Source of the DNA: Mycolicibacter engbaekii
Lineage (GTDB): Bacteria > Actinomycetota > Actinomycetes > Mycobacteriales > Mycobacteriaceae
Direction of reading: 5' to 3'
DNA: 64,000 bases
Assembly: GCF_002101585.1 (NCBI RefSeq)
Contig: NZ_LQOT01000035.1
Location: 124,001 to 188,000 of the forward strand
The notes below the pieces were generated by a model. That model worked only from the letters and a program-made list of their open reading frames with translations, did no database searches and was not told where the DNA came from. Positions 1-8,811 of this stretch are shown here, piece by piece; positions within the stretch are counted from its first letter, which is position 1; every line of letters begins with the position of its first letter. The position numbers were made by a program, and so were the translations under genes.

Positions 1-153
1 CGGCGGTGTCTTGGTCGAAATCGTCACCCCGCCGGCCCCGGCCCCGGCGCCGGGGTCGGCCGGTGAGGCCGGCGAAGGGACACAACCGGCGACAGCCCCG
101 GCGACGGTGACCAGAGTCAGAGAGGTGGTCCAGGCCGCCAGTCGGCGCCGCAC
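1..153 (-). CDS. lpqF: LpqF-like lipoprotein, N-terminal fragment
   Basis: Only the first 51 codons are in the window; the gene runs off the left edge. The reading starts at a GTG (plus-strand cac at 151-153) and gives a basic n-region (VRRR), a hydrophobic stretch and a lipobox VAGC with the lipidated Cys at residue 24, then a Pro/Gly/Ala linker. It is therefore an exported lipoprotein precursor. It begins 4 bp after the mhuD stop on the same strand, the arrangement of mhuD-lpqF in M. tuberculosis, where LpqF is a putative beta-lactamase-fold lipoprotein. The catalytic part is not visible, so the name rests on the lipobox and synteny. Confidence 0.7.
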   Translation of the reverse strand, partial: MRRRLAAWTTSLTLVTVAGAVAGCVPSPASPADPGAGAGAGGVTISTKTPP

Positions 154-157
154 AGGA

Positions 158-475
158 CTAGTCCGAAGCGGCGTTTCCGGCAACGTCGAGCACGACCTCG
201 AACTCCAGCAGCGAGGCTCCGGTGGCCACCGGCTTGGCCCGCTCCCCGGCGTGGGCTTCGATGGCCGGTCCCTTGGCCCATGCCTGGAAAGCCTCGTCGG
301 AATCCCAGTGCGTGACCACGAAGTAGCGGTCGTCGCCCTTGACCGGACGCAGCAGCTGGAAGCCAAGGAAACCGGGCTGGTTCTCCACCGCGTGTGCCCG
401 GTGGGCAAATCGCTTCTCCAATTCGGGCCCGGCGTCGGCGGGCACCTCGATTGCGTTGATCTTCACCACTGACAT
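158..475 (-). CDS. mhuD: Heme-degrading monooxygenase MhuD
   Basis: A 105-residue ABM-fold protein, the same length as M. tuberculosis MhuD (Rv3592). The family binds heme in the cytoplasm and oxidises it to mycobilin, releasing iron. Conserved blocks include MSVVKINAIEVP at the N terminus, FLGFQLLRPVKGDDRYFVVT in the middle and the HWDSDEAFQAW segment. The ATG at 475 fits the homolog length and is preceded by a TAGCCT hexamer (483-488, minus strand) seven bases upstream, which suggests a leaderless transcript. It probably forms an operon with the lipoprotein gene that follows 4 bp after its stop. No complete IdeR box was seen upstream. Confidence 0.92.
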   Translation of the reverse strand: MSVVKINAIEVPADAGPELEKRFAHRAHAVENQPGFLGFQLLRPVKGDDRYFVVTHWDSDEAFQAWAKGPAIEAHAGERAKPVATGASLLEFEVVLDVAGNAASD

Positions 476-490
476 GGGGCCTAGGCTACC

Positions 491-1261
491 GTGCCCCGGG
501 TGAAGACCGCGTCGACCGAGTTGCTGACCTACCGCGGCGGGCACGGGACGCCGCTGGTGCTGGTTCATGGACTGATGGGCCGCGGCACCACCTGGGGGCG
601 TCAGCTGCCGTGGCTGACCCGGCTGGGGGCGGTGTACACCTACGACGCGCCCTGGCACCGTGGCCGTGAGGTGGCCGACCCGCACCCGATCAGCACCGAA
701 CGCTTCGTCGCCGACCTGGCCTGCGCGGTGGAGCAGTTGCCCGGCCCGGTGCGCCTGGTCGGGCATTCGATGGGTGGGCTGCACTCGTGGTGTCTGGCCG
801 CCCGTCGCCCCGACCTGGTCTCCGAGCTGGTGGTCGAGGACATGGCACCGGACTTCCGGGGCCGCACCACCGGCGCGTGGGAACCCTGGGTGCATGCCCT
901 GCCTGTCGAGTTCGGCAGCGCCGAGCAGGTGATCGCCGAATTCGGCGACATCGCCGGACGCTACTTCCTGGAGGCCTTCGACCGCACCGAGACCGGCTGG
1001 CGGCTGCATGGTCGCCCCGAGTGGTGGCTGCAGATCGCCGCCGAATGGGGCGCCCGCGATTACTGGGAGCAGTGGCAGCAGGTGCGTTGCGCGACGTTGT
1101 TGATCGAGGCCGGCAACTCGGTGACCCCGCCGGGGCAGATGCGCCAGATGCACAGCGTCGGCTTCGAGAGCACCTACCTGTGCGTTCCCGAGGCGGGACA
1201 CCTGGTGCACGACGAGGCGCCGCAGACCTACCGCGAGGCCGTCGAGTCGTTTCTGTCCTGA
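491..1261 (+). CDS. Alpha/beta hydrolase (Rv3591c homolog)
   Basis: A 256-residue cytoplasmic alpha/beta hydrolase. The HGLMG motif near residue 27 supplies the oxyanion region, GHSMGG carries the nucleophile Ser93, and the C-terminal AGHLVHDE holds the likely catalytic His. Substrate is unknown. The start is GTG at 491, with an in-frame GTG at 500 as alternative; it is divergent from mhuD with only 15 bp between the start codons. Its 3' end overlaps the convergent mutY stop by 34 bp. Position and sequence match Rv3591c of M. tuberculosis. It should not be confused with HsaD, which belongs further down the window and is missing there. Confidence 0.85.
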   Translation: MPRVKTASTELLTYRGGHGTPLVLVHGLMGRGTTWGRQLPWLTRLGAVYTYDAPWHRGREVADPHPISTERFVADLACAVEQLPGPVRLVGHSMGGLHSWCLAARRPDLVSELVVEDMAPDFRGRTTGAWEPWVHALPVEFGSAEQVIAEFGDIAGRYFLEAFDRTETGWRLHGRPEWWLQIAAEWGARDYWEQWQQVRCATLLIEAGNSVTPPGQMRQMHSVGFESTYLCVPEAGHLVHDEAPQTYREAVESFLS

Positions 1262-2166
1262 CCGGGCAGGGCGAAGCGCCCGTCGGCGAGCCGTTCGACC
1301 AGGCCGTCGCCGAGCAGGGAGGCCAAGGCGCGCTCGCGCTGAACCGGGTCCACCGGCCAGGCCAGGTCGAGGTCGGCCCTGCTCACCGCGGAATCGGTGT
1401 CCCGCAATACGTCGAGTAAGCGCCCGCGGACCTGGCGGTCGGTGCCGGCATAGCGTTGGGCGGGCCGCTTGGGTGCGGTGGACGGGGGCGAACCGTCCAG
1501 TCGCCACCGGCAGGTGCTGCGCAGCGGGCAGCCGTCGCAGCGCGGTGACCGGGCGGTGCACACCAGGGCGCCCAGCTCCATCAGGGCTGCCGAGAACCGG
1601 GCTGCCTGGTCGTCGCCGGGCAGCAGGGCGGAGACGTCGGCGTGGTCGCGCTTGGCAGAGGCGGGGCCCGCGTCGGCCTGGCCGTGGACCGCCCTGGCCA
1701 CCACCCGCCGCACGTTGGTGTCGACCACCGGGACCGGTCGCCGGTAGGCGAAGCAGGCCACCGCTCTGGCGGTGTAGCTGCCGACACCGGGTAGCTGCTG
1801 CAGGAGTTCGACGTCGTCGGGTACCACGTCGGCGAAGTCCCGGGCGATCACGCCGGCGCATTCGTGCAGGCGGATGGCGCGCCGGGGGTAGCCGAGCTTG
1901 CCCCAGGCCCGCAGCACATCGGCTTGGCTGGCTGCCGCGGTAGCCGACGGGGTCGGCCAGCGCGCCACCCAGTCCGGCCAGATCGGCAGCACCCGGGCGA
2001 CCGGGGTTTGCTGCAGCATGAACTCGCTCACCAGGATCTGCCACGGCGTGACATCACCGGCGCGCCAGGGCAGATCGCGTTCGGCCGTGGCGAACCAGCT
2101 GAGCACGTCCTCGGGGTGGACAGTCACCAAGCGCTCGCGCGGGATGGCGTGCAAAATATGAGGCAT
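1228..2166 (-). CDS. mutY: A/G-specific adenine glycosylase MutY
   Basis: 312 residues, close to the 304 of M. tuberculosis MutY. It removes adenine mispaired with 8-oxoguanine. Visible: the catalytic segment SEFMLQQTP with Glu48, the helix-hairpin-helix LPGVGSYTARAV followed by VVDTNVRR with the catalytic Asp, and the 4Fe-4S loop C-x6-C-x2-C-x5-C (CTARSPRC, CDGC, CPLRSTC). The start chosen is the ATG encoding MPHIL, as in the M. tuberculosis protein, rather than an upstream in-frame start at 2241. That ATG overlaps the divergent canB ATG inside GCATGC. Its end overlaps the convergent hydrolase by 34 bp. Confidence 0.95.
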   Translation of the reverse strand: MPHILHAIPRERLVTVHPEDVLSWFATAERDLPWRAGDVTPWQILVSEFMLQQTPVARVLPIWPDWVARWPTPSATAAASQADVLRAWGKLGYPRRAIRLHECAGVIARDFADVVPDDVELLQQLPGVGSYTARAVACFAYRRPVPVVDTNVRRVVARAVHGQADAGPASAKRDHADVSALLPGDDQAARFSAALMELGALVCTARSPRCDGCPLRSTCRWRLDGSPPSTAPKRPAQRYAGTDRQVRGRLLDVLRDTDSAVSRADLDLAWPVDPVQRERALASLLGDGLVERLADGRFALPGQDRNDSTASR

Positions 2167-2794
2167 GCCCAACTCAAACCCGGTGTCAGCGTGGAAAGCA
2201 CTCAAGGAGGGTAACGAGCGATTCGTCGCCGGCGAGCCCATTCATCCCAGCCAGGACGTCGCGCGTCGTGCCGCGCTGGCCAACGGCCAGAAACCCACCG
2301 CAGCGGTGTTCGGCTGCGGCGACAGCCGGGTGGCCGCCGAACTGATCTTTGATCAGGGGCTGGGCGACATGTTCGTGGTCCGCACCGCCGGCCATGTCGT
2401 CGACTCGGCGGTGCTGGGCTCGCTCGAGTTCGCCGTGGCCGTCCTCAACGTTCCGCTGATCGTGGTGCTCGGCCATGACAGCTGCGGCGCGGTCAAGGCA
2501 ACGCTGGCAGCGCTGGACGGTGGCGCCGTTCCGGGTGGCTACCTGCGCGACATCGTGGAACGGGTGACGCCGTCGATCCTGCTGGGCCGCCGTGACGGGC
2601 TGAGCGCCGTCGACGAGTTCGAGGCCCGGCACGTCAACGAGACCGTGTCGATGCTGGCCAGTCGATCCACGGTGATCGCCAACGGTATCGCTGCGGGCTC
2701 GCTGGCGGTCGTCGGCGCCACCTATCACCTGGCCGACGGGCGGGTGTCGGCGCGCGACCACCTGGGCGACATCGGCGACTACGGCACGGAATAG
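2165..2794 (+). CDS. canB: Beta-class carbonic anhydrase CanB
   Basis: A 209-residue beta-carbonic anhydrase interconverting CO2 and bicarbonate. The zinc ligands are Cys51, His104 and Cys107 (FGCGDSR and GHDSCGA), with the Asp53-Arg55 dyad that gates the active site. N terminus (MPNSNPVSAWKALKEGNERF) and overall length match Rv3588c. The ATG overlaps the start codon of divergent mutY, so each promoter must lie in the other's coding sequence; CAAAAT at 2152-2157 sits seven bases before the ATG and could be a leaderless -10 element. No Shine-Dalgarno sequence is evident. Confidence 0.95.
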   Translation: MPNSNPVSAWKALKEGNERFVAGEPIHPSQDVARRAALANGQKPTAAVFGCGDSRVAAELIFDQGLGDMFVVRTAGHVVDSAVLGSLEFAVAVLNVPLIVVLGHDSCGAVKATLAALDGGAVPGGYLRDIVERVTPSILLGRRDGLSAVDEFEARHVNETVSMLASRSTVIANGIAAGSLAVVGATYHLADGRVSARDHLGDIGDYGTE

Positions 2795-2861
2795 TCGCCG
2801 AAGGTCACAACGCGGCTACGACACGCCGCGAAGGGTCGGACAACTCGCGCTGAGGTCGTCC

Positions 2862-2867
2862 TACCGT
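2862..2867 (+). promoter_or_regulatory. Candidate leaderless -10 element before Rv3587c homolog
   Basis: TACCGT fits the mycobacterial TANNNT -10 pattern and ends six bases before the GTG at 2874, so the transcript would begin at or next to the start codon. No Shine-Dalgarno sequence is present, which agrees with this reading. Confidence 0.45.
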
Positions 2868-2873
2868 GAGAAC

Positions 2874-3635
2874 GTGCTCGATTTGGAACCGCAGGGTCCG
2901 CTGCCTTCGCAGATCTATTGGCGACGACGTGGCCTCGCGCTGGGCATTGCGCTCATCGTGATCGCTGTGGTGTCGGCCGTCATCTTCGGCATCGTGCGTG
3001 GCAGCGCCGGTGCCGACAATGCCGACGGGAAGCAGACCTCCGCCGCGCAACACGCCAAACCGCCGAACGCCTCCCCGGAAGAGGTCAAGACGCCCGTGGT
3101 GGCGCCCGACCAACAGGCGCCGCCACCCGTGCCGACCCCGACCGAAGCGGTGGTCCCGCCGCCGGTGCTCAAAGAGGGCGACGACTGCCCCGATTCGACG
3201 CTGGCGGTCAAGGGCCTGACCGCTCCGCAGTACACGGTGGGTGAACAACCGCAGTTCACCATGGTGGTCACCAACATCGGACTGGTTGCCTGCAAGCGCG
3301 ACGTGGGCGCCGCCGTGCTGGCTGCCTACGTGTACACGCTGGACAATCAGCGGTTGTGGTCGAACTTGGACTGCGCGCCCTCGAACGAGACCCTGGTCAA
3401 GACGTTCGATCCCGGGGAGCAGGTCACCACCACGGTGACCTGGACCGGCATGGGTTCGGCGCCGCAGTGCCCGCTGCCACGACAACCGATCGGGCCGGGG
3501 ACTTACAACCTGGTGGTCCAACTGGGCAATCTACGGTCGGCGACGGTGCCGTTCATGCTTACCGAGCCGTCGCCGGACCTGCCTCCGCCGCCCCCGGAAG
3601 GGTTCCCGCCGGGCCCGCCCCCGCCGGGCAACTAG
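2874..3635 (+). CDS. Membrane-anchored Pro-rich protein (Rv3587c homolog)
   Basis: 253 residues, function unknown. A short cytoplasmic N terminus (MLDLEPQGPLPSQIYWRRRG) precedes one transmembrane helix at about residues 21-42. A low-complexity Pro/Ala/Thr-rich stretch at about 55-100 follows, then an extracytoplasmic domain with paired cysteines (DDCPDS, ACKRD, NLDCAPS, QCPLP) that reads like an immunoglobulin-type fold, and a Pro/Gly-rich tail. It corresponds by position and sequence to Rv3587c. It faces radA tail to tail with only 28 bp between; in M. tuberculosis disA lies in that interval. Confidence 0.85.
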   Translation: MLDLEPQGPLPSQIYWRRRGLALGIALIVIAVVSAVIFGIVRGSAGADNADGKQTSAAQHAKPPNASPEEVKTPVVAPDQQAPPPVPTPTEAVVPPPVLKEGDDCPDSTLAVKGLTAPQYTVGEQPQFTMVVTNIGLVACKRDVGAAVLAAYVYTLDNQRLWSNLDCAPSNETLVKTFDPGEQVTTTVTWTGMGSAPQCPLPRQPIGPGTYNLVVQLGNLRSATVPFMLTEPSPDLPPPPPEGFPPGPPPPGN

Positions 3636-3663
3636 ACCGGCCTGCGAGCGTTACCGCGCCGGG

Positions 3664-5073
3664 TCAGCCAGGGCTCCGGTCCAGCAGTTGCGGGGGCGCG
3701 TAACCGGCGCGCCGGTCGGCGATTTCGGACAGGTGGTGCAGCGCGGCGACGATGTTGGCGGCGGCGACCGTGCGCAGGCCGCCAACCGTTGCCGGGGCGC
3801 CCGGTGGAGTCAGGGCGCTGGTGAACCCCAGCCGGGCCGCTTCGGCGAGCCGACGGTCCATCCCGCTGACCGGGCGCAGGTCGCCGGCCAGGCCGACCTC
3901 GCCCACCACGACGGTGGTGGCCGGCAGCGGCAGATCGGCATAGGCCGAGGCCAGTGCGATGGCGACAGCCAGATCCGTAGACGGGTCGGTCAACCTCATA
4001 CCGCCCACCGTGGACAGGTAGATGTCGCCGGCCGCGATAGGCAGGCCGGCGTGCTTGTCGAGCACCGCGGTGATCATGGCGGCCCGGGCGTGGTCGATGC
4101 CGCTGACTGCCCGCCGCGGCGAGCCGCCCGCCGGTTTAGCCAACAACGCCTGTACTTCGCCGATCAACGGGCGTTTGCCGTCCAGGGCGATGGTGATAGC
4201 GGTGCCCGGCACCGGCTCGCTGCGCTGCTCCAGGAACAGGCCGGAAGGGTCCGCGATGCCCTCGATGCCGTCGTCACGGAGCAGGAAACAGCCCACCTCG
4301 TCGGTGGCGCCGAACCGGTTCTTGACCGCGCGCACCATTCGTAGCACCGAGTTGCGGTCGCCCTCGAAATGCAGCACCACGTCGACGAGGTGCTCCAGTG
4401 ACCGGGGCCCGGCGATGGCACCGTCCTTGGTGACGTGCCCGACCAGGACCAGCGCCACATCGGCACTCTTGGCCGCCGCTGTGAGGGCGGCCGTCACGGC
4501 CCTTACCTGGGTGACCCCGCCGGCAACGCCGTCGGTGTCGGCGGCCGCCACGGTCTGTACCGAATCCACCACCACCAGGGTGGGCCGCACCGCCTCGATG
4601 TGTCCCAAGATTGTCTGCAGGTCGGCTTCGGAGGCCAGGTAGATCTCGTCGTGACTGCAGCCGGTGCGCTCCGCGCGCAGCCGGATCTGGCCCGCGGACT
4701 CCTCCCCGGAGACGTACAGCGCCCGCCGCCCGCCCAGAGCCCAGCGGTGAGCGACCTCGAGCAGCAGGGTGGACTTGCCGACGCCGGGATCCCCGGCCAG
4801 CAGCGTGACCGAACCGGGAACCACCCCGCCGCCCAGCACCCGGTCGAGTTCGGTGACCCCGGTGGGCGCCGGCTGGGAGCTTCCCGCCGCGATGGAGCTG
4901 ATCGGAACCGCGGGCCGGGCCGGCGCGGCGGGCCGCAGGCCCCCCGCCGGTGCGGCCGCTTCGGCTACCGGGTCGATACCGCCCCAACTACCGCAGTCCG
5001 GGCAGCGGCCCAGCCACTTCGCGGTGGTGTTCCCGCATTCTGAACAGCGATAAAGCGAACGTGCCTTGGCCAC
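3664..5073 (-). CDS. radA: DNA repair protein RadA
   Basis: 469 residues. RadA is a RecA-like ATPase that drives branch migration and processes recombination intermediates. Domains in order: an N-terminal zinc finger (Cys10, Cys13, Cys24, Cys27), a RecA-like ATPase with Walker [10 protein letters not shown] at about 94-102, the RadA-specific KNRFG motif at about 260, and a C-terminal Lon-protease-like domain. Sequence and length agree with Rv3585. In M. tuberculosis disA follows on the same strand; here the stop is almost immediately followed by the convergent Rv3587c homolog, so disA is missing from this locus. Confidence 0.95.
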   Translation of the reverse strand: MAKARSLYRCSECGNTTAKWLGRCPDCGSWGGIDPVAEAAAPAGGLRPAAPARPAVPISSIAAGSSQPAPTGVTELDRVLGGGVVPGSVTLLAGDPGVGKSTLLLEVAHRWALGGRRALYVSGEESAGQIRLRAERTGCSHDEIYLASEADLQTILGHIEAVRPTLVVVDSVQTVAAADTDGVAGGVTQVRAVTAALTAAAKSADVALVLVGHVTKDGAIAGPRSLEHLVDVVLHFEGDRNSVLRMVRAVKNRFGATDEVGCFLLRDDGIEGIADPSGLFLEQRSEPVPGTAITIALDGKRPLIGEVQALLAKPAGGSPRRAVSGIDHARAAMITAVLDKHAGLPIAAGDIYLSTVGGMRLTDPSTDLAVAIALASAYADLPLPATTVVVGEVGLAGDLRPVSGMDRRLAEAARLGFTSALTPPGAPATVGGLRTVAAANIVAALHHLSEIADRRAGYAPPQLLDRSPG

Positions 5074-5121
5074 GGGCAGACCGTATCGGCTAGGTCCGAC
5101 AGGGCCGGCGTACTACGGCGA

Positions 5122-5676
5122 TCAGTGATGCGACGTCAGCGGGCCGGCCGAGACGGGCACGTCGACGCTCACCGGTCCGGCGTTCTTGAAGTTGAAGGTG
5201 AAGTCATAGGTCAACCCGTTGCGGATCGGCTTGTCCAGCGTCACCGTCGCCGAGGCGGTGGTGGCGTTGGCCACGTCCGACAGCGCCTTGGCGGCGGGCG
5301 CCGTGGGCAGGTCCGGTCCGGCCGGGGCGCTGACCACCAGGACACCGTCAACCGGGACGGTCTTGCCGCCGGCCAGCGGCGACACCTTGCCGATCGAGGT
5401 CGTGATGTCGGTCAACTCGTCGCCGGCCTCGGTCGACTGGTTGCTGACCACGAACACCAGGTCGACGGTCTGGCCGGGCTCGAGTGCCGCGCCGGTTTGA
5501 GTCGCCTGGATCCGAACGTCGCGCAGCGCCAGGGTGCCGACATCGGCTGAGGCGCCGTTGACGGCGGATGCCTGGTCAGCAGTCTGCGAGATCTGGCCGG
5601 TGCCGCAGCCGGCAATCGTCGCTGCCGCGACAAGCGCGATCGCAGCCCTGTTAAAGGCCCTGCTGAACGAGTTCAC
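5122..5676 (-). CDS. lpqE: Lipoprotein LpqE
   Basis: 184 residues starting at a GTG (5676) with GGAG seven bases upstream. The signal peptide is basic then hydrophobic and ends in the lipobox IAGC, followed by GTGQISQTADQ, which closely matches the mature start of M. tuberculosis LpqE. The rest is a single compact secreted domain with the signature NGLTYDFTFNFKNAGPVSV near the C terminus. Function is unknown; it resembles copper-chaperone-like or adhesion-type immunoglobulin folds only in general terms. It lies 48 bp upstream of radA and is divergent from carD. A longer start at 5718 is possible but would put extra charged residues ahead of the signal peptide. Confidence 0.88.
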   Translation of the reverse strand: MNSFSRAFNRAAIALVAAATIAGCGTGQISQTADQASAVNGASADVGTLALRDVRIQATQTGAALEPGQTVDLVFVVSNQSTEAGDELTDITTSIGKVSPLAGGKTVPVDGVLVVSAPAGPDLPTAPAAKALSDVANATTASATVTLDKPIRNGLTYDFTFNFKNAGPVSVDVPVSAGPLTSHH

Positions 5677-5867
5677 GTATGGTCTCCTGCCCGGCCGTTG
5701 CGACGTGTGACTATGCACTGTAGTAGCAACCCTCCCGTGACGATAGCTCAGGGTTGCAGGTGCGCCGCGACCCCCGCCGACCAGCCCTGATCAGGCTCTC
5801 ATCAGGATCGGCCGAGCACGCTTCTCTGCGGCTGTCAACCCCCCTCCTGCCTCGGCAGTGCCCCTGA

Positions 5868-6425
<558 letters not shown>

Positions 6426-6465
6426 CCGCGACGTTTCGAGCTTTTCGGAGAATCTCGGAGAATCG

Positions 6466-7131
6466 TTGCCAAGCACAGTAGCTGTGGTGCCGGCGGCTGG
6501 TGCGGGTGTTCGGCTGGGCGCCGGTGTACCGAAAGCGTTCTTTCTGCTGGGCGGCCAGACGCTGATCGAGCGGGCCGTAGCGGGCCTGCGTGAGTCCGGA
6601 GTCGTCGACCAGGTGGTGGTCGCGGTACCGCCGGACCGCACCGATGAGGCCAAGCTGATCCTGGGCGAAGCCGCCACCGTGGTGGCCGGCGGCGCCGACC
6701 GCGTGGAGTCCGTCCGGCTGGCGCTGGCCGGTGTCGCAGAGTCCGACTATGTGCTCGTCCACGACGCCGCCCGGCCGTTGACCCCACCCGCGCTGGTGCG
6801 CCGGGTTGTGGAGGCGTTGCACGCCGGCCACCGGGCGGTGGTCCCGGCACTTGCCGTGGCCGACACCATCAAGGCGGTCGACGCCAACGGCATGGTGCTG
6901 GGCACACCCGAGCGGGCCGGCCTGCGGGCCGTACAGACCCCGCAGGGCTTCGCCGCCGACCTGTTGCTGCGGGCCTATCGGCAGGCCGGCGCGCAAACCC
7001 ACTTCACCGACGACGCGTCCCTGGTCGAGCACGTCGGCGGCCAGGTCCAGACCGTCGAGGGGGACCCCCTGGCGTTCAAGATCACCACGGCCCTGGATGC
7101 GCTGTTGGCCCAGGCGGTCGTGAACCGGTGA
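6466..7131 (+). CDS. ispD: 2-C-methyl-D-erythritol 4-phosphate cytidylyltransferase
   Basis: About 221 residues. IspD couples MEP to CTP in the non-mevalonate isoprenoid pathway. The nucleotidyltransferase signature [18 protein letters not shown] is at the N terminus, with [12 protein letters not shown] and [11 protein letters not shown] further on. The likely start is TTG at 6466, preceded by CGGAG with a 5-base spacer. The pentamer-containing block CGGAGAATC occurs twice here (6445-6464), so two possible ribosome sites lie in tandem. Upstream in-frame ATG codons would fall inside carD. The gene overlaps ispF by 4 bp (GTGA). Confidence 0.93.
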   Translation: MPSTVAVVPAAGAGVRLGAGVPKAFFLLGGQTLIERAVAGLRESGVVDQVVVAVPPDRTDEAKLILGEAATVVAGGADRVESVRLALAGVAESDYVLVHDAARPLTPPALVRRVVEALHAGHRAVVPALAVADTIKAVDANGMVLGTPERAGLRAVQTPQGFAADLLLRAYRQAGAQTHFTDDASLVEHVGGQVQTVEGDPLAFKITTALDALLAQAVVNR

Positions 7132-7604
7132 GTGCGCTGCCGCGGGTCGGGGTGGGCACCGATGTGCACCCGATCGAGCCGGGCCGGCCCTGTTGGCTGC
7201 TGGGCCTGCTTTTTCCCGATGCCGACGGCTGTGCCGGACACTCTGACGGCGATGTAGCCGTACACGCCCTGTGTGACGCGCTGCTGTCGGCGGCAGGGTT
7301 GGGGGACCTCGGAGCGGTTTTCGGCGTCGACGAGCCCCGCTGGGCACACGTAACGGGTGCCGTGATGCTCGGGCACGTGCGCGAACTGCTCGACCAGAGC
7401 GGTTTCGTGGTCGGCAACGCCGCGGTGCAGGTGATCGGTAACCGGCCCAAAGTGGGACCGCGCCGCACCGAAGCCCAGCAGTTGCTGTCGCAACTGCTGG
7501 GCGCACCGGTTTCGGTATCGGCAACCACCACCGACGGCCTGGGACTGACCGGCCGGGGTGAGGGGCTTGCCGCGGTGGCTACCGCGCTGGTGGTACCGAC
7601 TTAA
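7128..7604 (+). CDS. ispF: 2-C-methyl-D-erythritol 2,4-cyclodiphosphate synthase
   Basis: 158 residues, full length for IspF, which cyclises CDP-ME-2-phosphate in the MEP pathway. Metal ligands Asp12 and His14 (GTDVHPIE) and the [16 protein letters not shown] block are present, and the C-terminal [19 protein letters not shown] motif is typical. The GTG start overlaps the ispD stop, indicating translational coupling. The last 20 bases of the gene, including the stop, are duplicated directly downstream. Confidence 0.95.
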   Translation: MSALPRVGVGTDVHPIEPGRPCWLLGLLFPDADGCAGHSDGDVAVHALCDALLSAAGLGDLGAVFGVDEPRWAHVTGAVMLGHVRELLDQSGFVVGNAAVQVIGNRPKVGPRRTEAQQLLSQLLGAPVSVSATTTDGLGLTGRGEGLAAVATALVVPT

Positions 7605-7624
7605 CGCTGGTGGTACCGGCTTAA
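7585..7624. repeat. 20-bp tandem duplication across the ispF stop codon
   Basis: Copy 1 (7585-7604) is the last six codons of ispF plus its TAA. Copy 2 (7605-7624) follows without a gap and differs at one base (accgac versus accggc). The second copy is untranslated because the first stop is intact. Confidence 0.9.
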
Positions 7625-7638
7625 ATCACCCGACGGGA

Positions 7639-8712
7639 CTAGCAGTTCCCGCCGAAGATGGTGCCGATGATGCACAGGGCGATCTCGCCGCCCATGGACG
7701 CGCCGGCCTCGGCCAGGCCCGTGGTGAGGGTGTCGGTGACGCCCTCGGCGACGCCCTCGGTGACGGTGTCGACGACACCCTGGGTGACCGCGTCGGTGAT
7801 GCCTGTGGCGACGGCGTCGCCGACACCTGTGGCGACGGCGTCGGTGATGCCGTCACTCAGGGCAGCGCCGCCATCGAGAAATGCGCTGGAAGCAGTGATC
7901 GCGGCGTCACCGGCGACATCAGCACCGGCGGCCCCGACGTCGACCAGGGTGCCGCCGATGAGGTCCCCGGTTACCCCCGTGAGGGCGTCGGCGCCCACGG
8001 TGGACAGGAAGTCAAAGTCGCCCAGGCCGAACGGCAGGTCGACAGCGGGCGTGCTGAAGGCTTCGACAGCGGGAACGCTGAAGGCATCGACAGCGGGCGT
8101 GAAGACTTCGGCGGGCGTGTTGAAGGCTTCGACGGCGGGTGTGCTGAAGAGCTCGGTCGCGGCGGCCGCGCCGGGAACCAGGCCCTCGGTGGCGGCGGCT
8201 GAACCGGGGCCGAAGAATGCGTCGGTGGAGGCGGCCGCACCGGCGGTTTCGGTAAGCGTGTTGGCGCCGGCGCCCGCGCCGGACCGGGCGAGGCTGCTCA
8301 GCATCGGGGTCATAAGCGGCATGACCAGCGACGGCGCCATCATGGCCAGCATCGGCGCCATCATCGCCATCGACATACCGATCTGGCTGCCCATTGCGGC
8401 CTGAGTGGCACCTGCGGTCGTGGCCGAGGCACCGACCATGTCGGCCTGCTGCTCGGCCTGCTGCCGTTGCTGCTCGGCCTGCATGTCCTGCTGGGTTTCC
8501 ATCAGCGCCGCCTGGTCGGCTGCGGACGGCACGCCCTCGGCCTCGACGGGTGCAACCGGGGCCGGAGCGGGTGGCGCCTGGACCGGGGCCGCCACAAGCT
8601 CGGCCTGCTGGGCCTGATTGTTGTTCGGCTCGTCGGCGTAGGCGGTCGCGCTACCGACAAATGCGACCGCAGCCAAGAAGGTTCCCGAGACTGCCACCAG
8701 ACGTTTACTCAC
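7639..8712 (-). CDS. Ala-rich secreted repeat protein, unknown function
   Basis: 357 residues from a GTG at 8712. The N terminus ([12 protein letters not shown], then a hydrophobic run ending ATAYA-DEP) is a clear Sec signal peptide. The mature part has a Gln/Glu-rich segment, a Met-rich hydrophobic stretch at about 110-145 ([20 protein letters not shown]), repeats of the form FxTPAVEAF, and a C-terminal block of short alternating repeats ([19 protein letters not shown]). Cysteines occur only at the very end ([11 protein letters not shown]). I do not recognise the family. It sits opposite in strand between ispF and cysS, which adjoin in M. tuberculosis. A start at 8841 is unlikely because the signal peptide begins at 8712. 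Confidence 0.75.
   Translation of the reverse strand: MSKRLVAVSGTFLAAVAFVGSATAYADEPNNNQAQQAELVAAPVQAPPAPAPVAPVEAEGVPSAADQAALMETQQDMQAEQQRQQAEQQADMVGASATTAGATQAAMGSQIGMSMAMMAPMLAMMAPSLVMPLMTPMLSSLARSGAGAGANTLTETAGAAASTDAFFGPGSAAATEGLVPGAAAATELFSTPAVEAFNTPAEVFTPAVDAFSVPAVEAFSTPAVDLPFGLGDFDFLSTVGADALTGVTGDLIGGTLVDVGAAGADVAGDAAITASSAFLDGGAALSDGITDAVATGVGDAVATGITDAVTQGVVDTVTEGVAEGVTDTLTTGLAEAGASMGGEIALCIIGTIFGGNC
7720..7862. repeat. Degenerate tandem repeats coding for D-A-V-x-T-G/Q-x-x units
   Basis: Near-identical 24-base units such as gtggcgacggcgtcg recur; they encode the alternating DAVATGVG / DAVATGIT / DAVTQGVV / DTVTEGVA segments at the C terminus of the Ala-rich secreted protein. Such tracts can change copy number by slippage. 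Confidence 0.7.
8041..8150. repeat. Tandem 24-30-bp repeats coding for xTPAVEAF units
   Basis: Units of the form gacagcgggcgtgctgaagg recur about five times with small changes (8041, 8065, 8089, 8110, 8131 regions), giving [34 protein letters not shown] and FSTPAVDLP in the minus-strand protein. Confidence 0.75.
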
Positions 8713-8718
8713 TGCCGC

Positions 8719-8724
8719 AATATA
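8719..8724 (-). promoter_or_regulatory. Candidate leaderless -10 for the Ala-rich secreted protein
   Basis: TATATT on the minus strand ends six bases before the GTG at 8712. This matches the spacing of leaderless mycobacterial promoters and independently supports the chosen start. Confidence 0.55.
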
Positions 8725-8797
8725 TGCCACGTCACAATCCCTGTCCACCGATACGGCAGGTGGCGGCGGGTGTGGAGGCCGCAGCCAGACCGCCCGG

Positions 8798-8803
8798 TAA
8801 GCT
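8798..8803 (+). promoter_or_regulatory. Candidate -10 element for cysS
   Basis: TAAGCT ends eight bases before the cysS GTG at 8812. No Shine-Dalgarno sequence is seen between them, so a leaderless transcript is plausible. Confidence 0.4.
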
Positions 8804-8811
8804 GGCCCGTC

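Noticed and set aside
491..1261. Alpha/beta hydrolase considered as a displaced HsaD
   Set aside because: Its sequence and neighbours fit Rv3591c, it has no KstR box, and its nucleophile motif GHSMGG is not that of HsaD.
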